A stretch of DNA of 64,000 bases from the NCBI GenBank assembly GCA_964493635.1, contig CAZBOW010000006.1:1-64000 (forward strand), given 5' to 3'. A program made the position numbers and the translations under genes. Numbering within the stretch: the stretch's first letter is position 1; every line of letters starts with the position of its first letter. This document shows, piece by piece, positions 1 through 7,595 of this stretch. The notes under the pieces were generated by a model. It had not been told where the DNA came from. It saw only the letters and a list, made by a program, of their open reading frames with translations, and ran no database searches. Origin of the DNA: OLB6 sp964493635. Its GTDB lineage: Bacteria > Bacteroidota > Ignavibacteria > Kapaibacteriales > Kapaibacteriaceae.

Positions 1-655
1 AGAACCCCTTCTTCAGCTTGGCCGAGAGTTTTGATTTTAGTGCTGTGCGTGCCTCGTCGGTGAGAAGCCCCATACCAATCAGACTCTGACGAAACGTATA
101 GGCCTTGTCCAGCGGAAATCGCTGTTGTTCAAGCACCCAGGACAAAAAGATGCCGTCGCTGATACCCGACTCTAGCAGGGCAAAGGATGCGGCATCGACG
201 GACGTGAACCAGCCCGCCGAAACCAGCTGCTGAGCAAGTTCGGCACCAAGATCCTGCAGAAAGGTTCTGGTTGCGTGAACGCGCTCCAGGAAGGCAGGGT
301 TGGTGCTACGAAGTGCATGGGCCCAGAACTCAAGAAGCAGTGGTGCTTGCTGTGCTCGGGACTGGTAAAAGTCCACCGCACTCTGACGAACGGCGTCGAC
401 CTTTGCCATTGGGTCGGTTGCGGCGTCAACACGCTTGCGAACGGTGTTCTCGTACTCGTTCATCCAAGCATCGTAGACGGCCAGGAATAACTCTTCCTTT
501 GTGCGGAAATACTCGTACACCGTGCCCTTGCCGATTCCGGCAGCCGTGGCGATTTCCTGAATCGTGGTGGCATGAAAACCTGTGCAGGAAAACACGTCGG
601 CTGCAAAGCGCAGGATCTCTGCTCGTTTTGCCTCTCGTTTATCCTGAACCATCAT
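1..655 (-). CDS. TetR/AcrR family transcriptional regulator (3' end cut by window edge)
   Basis: The minus strand reads openly from an ATG at 655 to the left edge, giving 218 residues without a stop. Residues about 17-57 form a typical TetR helix-turn-helix (FHATTIQEIATAAGIGKGTV followed by YEYFRTKEELF). The rest is a helical ligand-binding domain with no recognisable effector signature. The start overlaps the stop of the upstream gene as ATGA (655-652), so it is probably translated by coupling as the last visible gene of the fsa / thioredoxin-fold operon. TetR proteins are usually 190-210 residues, so only a short C-terminal piece should be missing. The family call is secure. The regulated genes are unknown; autoregulation of this operon is an inference only. 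Confidence 0.9.
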   Translation of the reverse strand, partial: MMVQDKREAKRAEILRFAADVFSCTGFHATTIQEIATAAGIGKGTVYEYFRTKEELFLAVYDAWMNEYENTVRKRVDAATDPMAKVDAVRQSAVDFYQSRAQQAPLLLEFWAHALRSTNPAFLERVHATRTFLQDLGAELAQQLVSAGWFTSVDAASFALLESGISDGIFLSWVLEQQRFPLDKAYTFRQSLIGMGLLTDEARTALKSKLSAKLKKGF

Positions 656-1209
656 TGCAGGTGTCGCTCCATGGCTTCTGTAAACGATGCAAGGTGCTGC
701 TCCGATCCCTTTCCCCACGTGTGGAGTTGCACGATACCGTTGGCATCAATGAACAGAACATTGGGCAGGCCACTGCGAATACGGTAGTACTGCACCACGG
801 TGCCTTTCCAATCCATCAGGATCGGAAGCGTGTAGGCGTCGGCAAATCTTCCCCGTATGGTGTTCTGGATCGTACCCTGCATAAAGGAGGGGGCTTCCTG
901 GGTTAGGGAGAGATCTGCCATGGCAACGAAGGCTACGCGGCCTTTATACTTCGCCGCCAGCGGTGCGGTCCAAGCGTCGATGTAGGAGCTGCCCTTCCAA
1001 TCGCTCATCACCAGAACGGTCGGCTTCCCGCGCCAGTGGTCGGCCCACTTCCACGTCTTCTCGAACTGATCCTGAAGCGTGAAGTTGGCGGCCTTTAGTC
1101 CAATGGCCTTCGGCTCGGTATCCGTGGCCGCTCGTCCGGAGACCAACCCCCATCCAAGCAGGAACATCCCGATGATGAGGCTATTGATGAGTCCAAACCT
1201 ACGCACCAC
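652..1209 (-). CDS. membrane-anchored thioredoxin-fold protein lacking cysteines
   Basis: 185 residues. Residues about 7-25 form a single hydrophobic segment (signal anchor or signal peptide), so the domain should lie in the periplasm. The remainder has the layout of a TlpA/redoxin/YtfJ-like thioredoxin fold: a FTLQDQF lead-in, strand PTVLVMSDW, strand VAFVAMADLS, and GLPNVLFIDANG carrying the cis-proline loop. There is no cysteine anywhere in the protein. The position where CxxC normally sits reads SDWKGSSY, so classical thiol-disulfide chemistry is ruled out. It starts at GTG 1209 (or GTG 1206) inside the end of fsa, and its TGA overlaps the next ATG. It could be a structural, chaperone-like or sensor relative; no function can be named. 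Confidence 0.7.
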   Translation of the reverse strand: MVRRFGLINSLIIGMFLLGWGLVSGRAATDTEPKAIGLKAANFTLQDQFEKTWKWADHWRGKPTVLVMSDWKGSSYIDAWTAPLAAKYKGRVAFVAMADLSLTQEAPSFMQGTIQNTIRGRFADAYTLPILMDWKGTVVQYYRIRSGLPNVLFIDANGIVQLHTWGKGSEQHLASFTEAMERHLQ

Positions 1210-1864
1210 CCTTGGCCTTCATCATTTTAGCATGGTCGGCTAGGAAGGCCGCAACACCGGAGTCCGTCAGTGGGTGCTGCATCGATTGCATCAGCACCTT
1301 GTAGGGAACGGTAGCAATGTGAGCACCAGCTTTTGCCACGCCCAACAGATGAATAGGGTGCCGTATCGACGCGGCAATGATCAGCGACTCTACATCGTGC
1401 ATATCCCACACTTCAACGGTGTCCTCGATAGCACGCAAGCCGTCGGTAGCCATGTCGTCGAGGCGTCCGAGAAACAGGCTTACGTACGTAGCACCAGCAT
1501 TTGCGGCAATCAATGCCTGCAGCGGTGTAAAGAGCAGGGTCACATTCGTCGGGATATCCTGATCGGACAATGCCCGAACGGCCTTGAGTCCCTCGGGGAT
1601 GAACGGAATCTTGATCGTTGCTTCAGGAAACCACTTCAGGATCTCGTCGGCCTCGCGCAGCATGCCATCGGCATCGGTGCTGATCACCTCTACGCTGGTA
1701 TGACCACCAACCGAAGCATGAATATCGAGGATCAGTGTTTTGATATCGAGCGATGGATCTTCCTTCGCCAGCAGCGATGGGTTGGTTGTGACACCGCTGA
1801 TAAAGCCCAGGGAGGCGGCATGCTTGATGTCGGCAAGATTGGCACTATCGACGTAGAGTTCCAT
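1199..1864 (-). CDS. fsa: fructose-6-phosphate aldolase / transaldolase-like protein
   Basis: 221 residues, matching the short FSA/TalC transaldolase family (about 214-220). It starts MELYVDSANLADI, a hallmark N-terminus, and has SGVTTNPSLLAKE, the Schiff-base lysine in ATIKIPF (K85), then NVTLLFTPLQALIAANAGA and YVSLFLGRLDD. Members reversibly cleave fructose-6-phosphate or act as transaldolases in the cytosol; sequence alone does not decide which. ATG at 1864. The region upstream runs into an assembly gap at 1929, so promoter and upstream neighbour are uncertain. The next gene starts inside its last codons, suggesting one operon with the thioredoxin-fold protein and the TetR regulator. Confidence 0.93.
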   Translation of the reverse strand: MELYVDSANLADIKHAASLGFISGVTTNPSLLAKEDPSLDIKTLILDIHASVGGHTSVEVISTDADGMLREADEILKWFPEATIKIPFIPEGLKAVRALSDQDIPTNVTLLFTPLQALIAANAGATYVSLFLGRLDDMATDGLRAIEDTVEVWDMHDVESLIIAASIRHPIHLLGVAKAGAHIATVPYKVLMQSMQHPLTDSGVAAFLADHAKMMKAKGGA

Positions 1865-1928
1865 GATGGTAGTCTTTCGTGTGGTATGTGTTTCGTTGTT
1901 GTCGTTGGCGTTGTCTCAGGGGTTGTCT

Positions 1929-2028
1929 NNNNNNNNNNNNNNNNNNNNNNNNNNNNNNNNNNNNNNNNNNNNNNNNNNNNNNNNNNNNNNNNNNNNNNNN
2001 NNNNNNNNNNNNNNNNNNNNNNNNNNNN
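1929..2028. other. assembly gap (100 N, true length unknown)
   Basis: Exactly 100 N, the conventional placeholder for a gap of unknown size. It hides the 3' end of the MqnA-like gene and probably the leader of fsa. The right flank holds AGCCCCCT at 2046-2053, one copy of the dispersed G-run motif. Confidence 0.98.
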
Positions 2029-2847
2029 ACCACTACCCTCGCCCCAGCCCCCTAGCAGATTCTCCGGAATCTCTTCGGAGTGAGGCCTACCGAGAATCTT
2101 TAGGGCTGGCATGGCCGTAAGGCGCTGATGGAAATACAAGAAGGTTAGCATTGCCTCGAGGGCCTCTTCGACCTCGGCATCCCAGTTCCAGGTGATGCGT
2201 CCATCCCGCTCGATAACATCTTCCTCGCCATCGAGCAGCAAGGTGTAATCCTCGTGCACCTCGATGGCTCCCGGAGTACTGCGCGAAAGTATCGCCGTGG
2301 CTTCGGCGATGCTGGCGTCGTTGGCATCGGCATGGCAGGCCCAAAAGGCAGTTACCACCGGCATCTCTGCGGCGTCGAACCACTCCTCGCTCAAGTCCAA
2401 GTGAAAGGCATCTGAGCGGTCCGTGATAACATCGATTGTACAATCCACATGGCGGTCGTCCGAGCTCAGATCGATCAGGTACGACGGTTCCGCACCATAC
2501 TTCTCCTGCATCAGCAGGCCTCCCAAAACGGGAAGAAAGTCCGTCGGACTATGGGATCCCATCGTAGCGATCTCCTCAGCTCCGTCTCGGATGGATATTC
2601 CCACCACATGTGTAAAGTCGTGCATCACCATGCAGGACACGGGCACGATGCGCAGATCCGACGTTCCCACGGCCGTTCCGTAGGCAAGGGGAGTGATCAG
2701 CGCAAGGTCTACGAGCTTCCGCTGAAGCATGCTCGTGACCTCTGCCTCGGATACCACATGGACCGTCCAGCCTGCGCCACGGCAGGCCTCGACAACACCA
2801 GTTGTGAGTGATTCAAGGTAGGGGTGTGATGGTACGGCGATTCGCAT
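2029..2847 (-). CDS. MqnA/MqnD-like menaquinone biosynthesis protein (3' end in gap)
   Basis: 273 residues are visible before the gap, close to the 270-285 usual for MqnA, so little is missing. The start is MRIAVPSHPYLESL. The pattern of a bilobed periplasmic-binding-protein fold is visible: KLVDLALITPLAYG, DLRIVPVSCMV, MGSHSPTDFLPVLGGLL and notably LDLSEEWFDAAEMPVVTAFW, which parallels the DLGEEW..WTGLPFVFAVW signature of chorismate dehydratase. MqnA makes 3-enolpyruvylbenzoate from chorismate in the futalosine pathway. Other mqn genes are not in the window, so pathway assignment is inference. ATG 2847 sits 10 bases after the stop of the SpoU gene; an in-frame upstream extension would overlap that gene and is not preferred. 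Confidence 0.62.
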
Positions 2848-2857
2848 ACGGTGCAAG

Positions 2858-3388
2858 TTACGGCAGTTGTCGAACCAGTTCGTAGAGGGCAACGCCGGCA
2901 GCGACGGCAACGTTCAGAGAGTGCTTTACCCCGAACATCGGAATCATGACCGCACCATCGCAGGACGCCAGTGTTTCTGGACGCACACCGGTGAGTTCGT
3001 TTCCGACCACAATGCATACGGGATAGTCTGCTGCAGTGATGGCATCAATCTGCCGAGCCAACGTTGTAAGCTCAAGAGCCAGTACACGATAGCCATCACG
3101 ATGCTGTGCTGCAATGGCCTCGGCCGTGGTTTCAAACCAGGCCCACGGCACCGTCTCTGTAGCCCCTAGGGCTGTCTTTGTGATCTCCTTGCGGGGAGGT
3201 GTTGGCGTAAACCCGGTAAGAATCAGCCGATCCACGAGGAAGCTGTCGGCCGTCCGGAACAGGCTGCCTACGTTGTAGAGACTGCGCACATCTTCGGCAA
3301 TCATCCGGATCGGATGGCGCGACGCTGATGCGACACTTGCAATGGAGTGGCGCTGTTCGACCAGTTCGCTGTGGGTTAGCTTTCTCAC
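2858..3388 (-). CDS. SpoU/TrmH-family RNA 2'-O-methyltransferase
   Basis: 176 residues from a GTG at 3388. The three SPOUT motifs are clear: SLYNVGSLFRTADSF, then VVGNELTGV, then IPMFGVKHSLNVAVAAGVALY, which builds the knotted SAM pocket. Family members methylate ribose 2'-OH in tRNA or rRNA; the target here cannot be read from sequence. A longer in-frame ORF reaches 3610, but its extra N-terminus overlaps the divergent phosphatase gene and lacks family similarity, so the GTG start is preferred. Only 27 bases separate it from the divergent gene at 3416. It is the first gene of the leftward cluster that continues into the MqnA-like gene. Confidence 0.87.
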   Translation of the reverse strand: MRKLTHSELVEQRHSIASVASASRHPIRMIAEDVRSLYNVGSLFRTADSFLVDRLILTGFTPTPPRKEITKTALGATETVPWAWFETTAEAIAAQHRDGYRVLALELTTLARQIDAITAADYPVCIVVGNELTGVRPETLASCDGAVMIPMFGVKHSLNVAVAAGVALYELVRQLP

Positions 3389-3415
3389 GCTGCGAATATC
3401 GTACTTTGCCAGCCT

Positions 3416-4366
3416 ATGGATCGTCGCCGTTTTGTCACATCCTCGGTTCTTGCTGCGCTGGGCAGCAGTGTTCTGGATCCGCTGCACCTGGTGGCAGCCT
3501 CCTGCGAGGTGCAAGGGGCTCCACGTGTCCGTCAACCCCTTGACGCGAGCCCATTGAGAGCCAATAAACTGTACCTCATCGGCGATTGGGGTGCGCGATC
3601 TGCGCTGCAACGCAAGGTAGCTGAAGCGATGGCAGTCGTGGCGCAGGAATCGGGAAGCCCCTTGGCAATCGTGAGTACGGGAGACAACATCTACCCCAAT
3701 GGCGTGGAATCAGCAGAGGATGCTCTCTGGAAGAGTACCTTCGAGACGGTGTATTCCCACCCCGCCGTACAGGTTCCATGGATTGCTGTTCTCGGAAACC
3801 ATGATTACCGCCGCAACCCTCAGGCGCAGATTGATTACAGTAAACGCAACGTTCGCTGGATCATGCCACATCGGTACTACCGGCATGTTGTGACCGGTAA
3901 TGACGGTGTAGCAGTGGAGATTATCGCCATAGATACGCAGCAGTTACTGCAGCGAAATGATGGGTGGAAGCAGCAGATGGAATGGGTGTTGCAAGTCCTG
4001 CAGACGAAGACGACTGCATGGCGGATTGTGGTGGGTCATCATCCATTACGATCGTACGGTCACTACGGCGATACGCCGTACCTGGTGCAGCACCTGCTGC
4101 CGCTTCTGCAGCGGGGAGCTGTGGATGTGTACGCTAGCGGGCACGATCACGACCAACAGATTGTTGTGGTGCCCAACGACGGAGTCGTAAGTCTTGTAAC
4201 CGGAGCAGGTGGAGGTTGTCGTAGTACACGGTGGGGCGAGCACACGGTGGCGGCGGCAACGAACGGAGGGTTTTCGGTGGCAGACTTCGCCTCGGATAAG
4301 CTGCGGTTGTCCCTTGTCTCGGCCGAAGGCCGTATTATGGGGACCCACACGATTTCGGCACGATAG
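3416..4366 (+). CDS. Tat-exported purple acid phosphatase-like metallophosphatase
   Basis: 316 residues. The N-terminus MDRRRFVTSSVLAALGSSVL is a plausible twin-arginine signal (RRxF followed by a hydrophobic stretch). The body has the full dimetal set of the tartrate-resistant/purple acid phosphatase type: LIGDWG, STGDNIYPNGV, VLGNHDYR, VVGHHPLRSYGHYG and SGHDHDQQ. These supply the Asp, Tyr, Asn and His ligands of the Fe-Fe or Fe-Zn/Mn centre. It should hydrolyse phosphomonoesters in the periplasm or outside. Upstream, TACTTTG lies 7 bases before the ATG and resembles, with a shorter spacer, the -7 boxes noted elsewhere. Its stop is 7 bases before the next T9SS gene, so the two are probably cotranscribed. 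Confidence 0.88.
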   Translation: MDRRRFVTSSVLAALGSSVLDPLHLVAASCEVQGAPRVRQPLDASPLRANKLYLIGDWGARSALQRKVAEAMAVVAQESGSPLAIVSTGDNIYPNGVESAEDALWKSTFETVYSHPAVQVPWIAVLGNHDYRRNPQAQIDYSKRNVRWIMPHRYYRHVVTGNDGVAVEIIAIDTQQLLQRNDGWKQQMEWVLQVLQTKTTAWRIVVGHHPLRSYGHYGDTPYLVQHLLPLLQRGAVDVYASGHDHDQQIVVVPNDGVVSLVTGAGGGCRSTRWGEHTVAAATNGGFSVADFASDKLRLSLVSAEGRIMGTHTISAR

Positions 4367-4373
4367 AGGTTGT

Positions 4374-7300
4374 ATGCAACGCTGGATGTTCATCATGGTG
4401 CGTATCGCACTTGCAGTTCTGCTGCAGGTGGTGGTTCCCGTGCCGAGTAATGCACAGGACGTGCCGGATAGTCGTGGTACGGATTTCTGGTTTACGTTTC
4501 TGCCCAGCTACCACAACGACATCAACCAGATGCAGAGTGACCGTGCCCTCCAACAGGAGCACCAACTCTACATCTACATCGGTGCCGACGTCCCAACGTC
4601 GGGGACGATTACGTTGCGCGACGAGTTTGGTAACGCTAGAACCGAAACCTTCACTATCACCGATCCGTCGGTGCTCTATGAGTTTCGCACGTTGTTTCTC
4701 CCGTATGAACTCCGGGGATTCAACTATCACGGCCTGATCGATTACCAGAACATGCAGAATGAGAAGCCGGCCAACCAATCGGTGCATGTTGTGGCAGATC
4801 AGGAAGTGTCGGTCTATGCACTGAATCAGGCACAGCTCAATAGCGAAGCCTTCATGGTGCTACCAACGGATGCCTTGGGCGACGACTACGTCGTAATGGC
4901 TTACAAATCAGATACGCGGCTGTCGGGCAGTTTGCCAAACGGTGTGTCCACGCCCTCGCAGTTTGCCGTTGTGGCAACCGAGGACAACACCGTGGTGAAT
5001 ATCACTCCATCGGCCGTTACGATGCTGAGTAATCGCGGAGAGCGCCAATCGGTGCTCTTGAACCGGGGCCAGAGCTACCTTGTTCAAATTGATCCACGTG
5101 TTGATCCAAACGGTGATCTGTCGGGAACGCTGGTGTCGGCTTCTAAACCCGTAGCTGTTTTTGGTGGCCATCAGCGATCCACGATTCCCGTGGAGCTTCG
5201 CGATGAACTCGATTCACGGGACTGTCTCGTAGAGCAGATGAACCCCATCCGCACATGGGGTAAATCAGCCTACGTCATTCCGTTGGCCGTATCACCCGAT
5301 GAAGAGCCGGTAGGCACCGATCTGTTTCGCGTGGTGACGGCATTTGATTCCACGGTGGTGTTTGTCGACGGCAACGAGGTGGGGGTGATCAACACTGGTG
5401 AGGTGTACGAAGCCCCACTCACGCGGGCCGCACATGTCACGTCGTCCCGACCGGTGATGGTAGCCATGTTCAAGAAGACGTCGGGCCGCACACTTGGCAA
5501 CCAAGAGCCGCGTATCGGCGACCCATTCATGATGCTCGTGCCTCCGGCCGAGCAGTTTATGAAGCAGTATCGCTTCATCAACATCCAAGCCAATGAGTAC
5601 GACTACGACTTCATTGCTGGTCGCCCAATCCCACGCGATGAGATTTATCTGGAACAATGGCTGAACGTACTGATTCCGACGGTTGGTATCCCCTCGCTTC
5701 GTCTTGATGGCGCACCGGTGACGGCACAGTTCCAACCAATTGCCGGATCGCCATACTCATGGGCTCAGATCAGAATGACCGATGGGGTTCATGCCATCGA
5801 AGCTGATACGTTGTTTGGCATCTACGTGTATGGATACGGACGGGCAGTGTCGTACGGATACATTGGTGGAATGGCCTTCCGCCCACTGGACGTGTTTCCA
5901 CCGTCGGTGGAGGGCACCGCTGCCTGCGGTGTGTTCACCGGTGCGGTTACGGATTCCTTACGGGGCGACACTCGCGTGGCCAGTGTTAGTGTTGTTCCAG
6001 GAACAACACGCAACGCAACGTTCACGCTGGGCTTCTTTGAACCGCCGCAGGCAGTGGTGGAATTCGAAGCGGCGTTGATTGATCCGTACCAGGATGGTTC
6101 CCTCCTGGTGCTGGCCCGCGATAACGTGCAGCAGCTGATCAATGTGCCAATTTCGATCCCAGGATTCACCATTGGCGCTGTCGGCAGAGGGCCAGATCCA
6201 TCCCCCGAGCTCCGAAGCCGAGTGATACCCATCGGGCAGAATCGATGCGATACCGTCGTGCTTGAAAATTATGGGCTCTATACGCGCACAGTCACCTCTC
6301 TGCGGACCACCGGCAAAGGGGTGGTAACTCAACCGGCCGTGCCTGTGAGTATCGATCCGGGAGATCGGGTGGAGGTTGTGGTATGCCGTACCCTGGATGT
6401 TGGTGGTATTGATGTCGATACACTGTTTGTTGGCGATAGTTGCCGCGAGCGTGCCGTGTTGGCGGTGGAGATCGATGTGAAGGACGACCGCGACAGCCCT
6501 GAGATTACGGCCGATGTTGACCCATGTTCTACTGTCGTTTCGGTAACGATCGCTGATGAACGACCCTATGACTTTGGCCTGAAGACGATTCGCGTCATGG
6601 ACGAGGTCGTCCGAAACTGTGTTGTTGCTGTCAATACCGAGTCGGTGGCACGTACGACGTACACGGTTACCATCACTGATCCGTTCGACGACGCCATCTT
6701 CGGATTTGAAGCCATCGACTCGGCGGACAACCGGCAGGAGTACGTCGACACGATTCCTGGCTTCACGCTGTCGATTGCTGGTTCGACCGGCCCAGTGAGT
6801 ACGCACCGGATGCCTTCTGCTACGTTAGGAACGTACGTCTGTGATACCGTACTGCTGAGCAACTACGGCTTGCAGCCACAGGTCATCACGGACGTGTTTG
6901 TGCGGAAGAACACGCTGTTCTCTCTACCACAGCATCAGTTCGCCATTACGATACAGCCGGGAACCTCGGCTCCGCTGATCATTTGCTACGAGCCACGGAC
7001 GGCCGACACGATTCCGGATCTTGACACGCTGGTCTTTGTTTACGGCTGTACGTCCAAATCGCTGGAGGTAGCCGGTACGGGCACGCCCATTGAGTTACAG
7101 GGGCTGTCTCGGTGCGACCTGCCCGTGGATATCCGCGTCGACCAGCTGGCCCGTCCGATGGTCGTGTTTCCGCAGCCTGCGCAGGATCAGCTTACCATTG
7201 TGCTCAGCCAAGCCGTGGCGTCGGCTTCGGTTCGTATGCTGTCGACGCTGGGTGCGGACGTTGTTGTCGAGTCCTGGACGGGTACCCCCACGCAGAGTAT

Positions 7301-7394
7301 GAACATGACCCTGCAGGGCATCGCTGCTGGCACCTACCTCCTGGTGGTGGAAACACCCCATGGTGTCCATTACCAAACCGTGATGATCCAGTAG
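4374..7394 (+). CDS. IgGFc-binding-protein-like secreted protein with T9SS C-terminal domain
   Basis: 1006 residues. The signal peptide ends near SNAQ (about residue 28). RGTDFWFTFLPSY opens an IgGFc-binding N-terminal-like region of roughly 450-500 residues, with recognisable blocks VVADQEVSVYALN, VSASKPVAVFGGHQRS and SRPVMVAMFKKTSG. Two cysteine-containing modules follow, each with a CDTVVLENYGL or CDTVLLSNYGL motif. The last ~75 residues (FPQPAQDQLTIVLS to AAGTYLLVVETPHG) are a type A T9SS sorting domain. The protein is therefore exported by Sec, crosses the outer membrane through T9SS, and is probably surface-bound. ATG 4374 is chosen because it begins the signal peptide. Binding of immunoglobulin is not implied; the name is only the domain name. 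Confidence 0.85.
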   Translation: MQRWMFIMVRIALAVLLQVVVPVPSNAQDVPDSRGTDFWFTFLPSYHNDINQMQSDRALQQEHQLYIYIGADVPTSGTITLRDEFGNARTETFTITDPSVLYEFRTLFLPYELRGFNYHGLIDYQNMQNEKPANQSVHVVADQEVSVYALNQAQLNSEAFMVLPTDALGDDYVVMAYKSDTRLSGSLPNGVSTPSQFAVVATEDNTVVNITPSAVTMLSNRGERQSVLLNRGQSYLVQIDPRVDPNGDLSGTLVSASKPVAVFGGHQRSTIPVELRDELDSRDCLVEQMNPIRTWGKSAYVIPLAVSPDEEPVGTDLFRVVTAFDSTVVFVDGNEVGVINTGEVYEAPLTRAAHVTSSRPVMVAMFKKTSGRTLGNQEPRIGDPFMMLVPPAEQFMKQYRFINIQANEYDYDFIAGRPIPRDEIYLEQWLNVLIPTVGIPSLRLDGAPVTAQFQPIAGSPYSWAQIRMTDGVHAIEADTLFGIYVYGYGRAVSYGYIGGMAFRPLDVFPPSVEGTAACGVFTGAVTDSLRGDTRVASVSVVPGTTRNATFTLGFFEPPQAVVEFEAALIDPYQDGSLLVLARDNVQQLINVPISIPGFTIGAVGRGPDPSPELRSRVIPIGQNRCDTVVLENYGLYTRTVTSLRTTGKGVVTQPAVPVSIDPGDRVEVVVCRTLDVGGIDVDTLFVGDSCRERAVLAVEIDVKDDRDSPEITADVDPCSTVVSVTIADERPYDFGLKTIRVMDEVVRNCVVAVNTESVARTTYTVTITDPFDDAIFGFEAIDSADNRQEYVDTIPGFTLSIAGSTGPVSTHRMPSATLGTYVCDTVLLSNYGLQPQVITDVFVRKNTLFSLPQHQFAITIQPGTSAPLIICYEPRTADTIPDLDTLVFVYGCTSKSLEVAGTGTPIELQGLSRCDLPVDIRVDQLARPMVVFPQPAQDQLTIVLSQAVASASVRMLSTLGADVVVESWTGTPTQSMNMTLQGIAAGTYLLVVETPHGVHYQTVMIQ

Positions 7395-7405
7395 GGAGTC
7401 CGGCA

Positions 7406-7505
7406 NNNNNNNNNNNNNNNNNNNNNNNNNNNNNNNNNNNNNNNNNNNNNNNNNNNNNNNNNNNNNNNNNNNNNNNNNNNNNNNNNNNNNNNNNNNNNNN
7501 NNNNN
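7406..7505. other. assembly gap (100 N, true length unknown)
   Basis: Exactly 100 N between the T9SS gene ending at 7394 and the protease leader. AGCCCCCT lies at 7522-7529, 17 bases from the right edge. Confidence 0.98.
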
Positions 7506-7549
7506 TCGAGTACACTGGCGGAGCCCCCTGACCGTCACCTGCAAAGTTG

Positions 7550-7557
7550 TAGTTTTG
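7550..7557 (+). promoter_or_regulatory. putative Bacteroidota-type -7 box TAGTTTTG for the S41 protease operon
   Basis: TAGTTTTG fits TAnnTTTG and lies 38 bases before the ATG at 7596 in the only non-coding stretch near it. The identical octamer precedes the glutaryl-CoA dehydrogenase gene. No convincing -33 TTTG is visible. Confidence 0.45.
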
Positions 7558-7595
7558 AAGACCCGTCGCGTTGTCCAGCCTGTAGGCGTATCTGT

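Noticed and set aside
3161..3173. Palindrome AGCCCTAGGGCT-like sequence (AGCCCCTAGGGCT) in the SpoU gene as an operator
   Set aside because: Short, imperfect, inside coding sequence and not near a start; likely chance overlap with the G-run motif.
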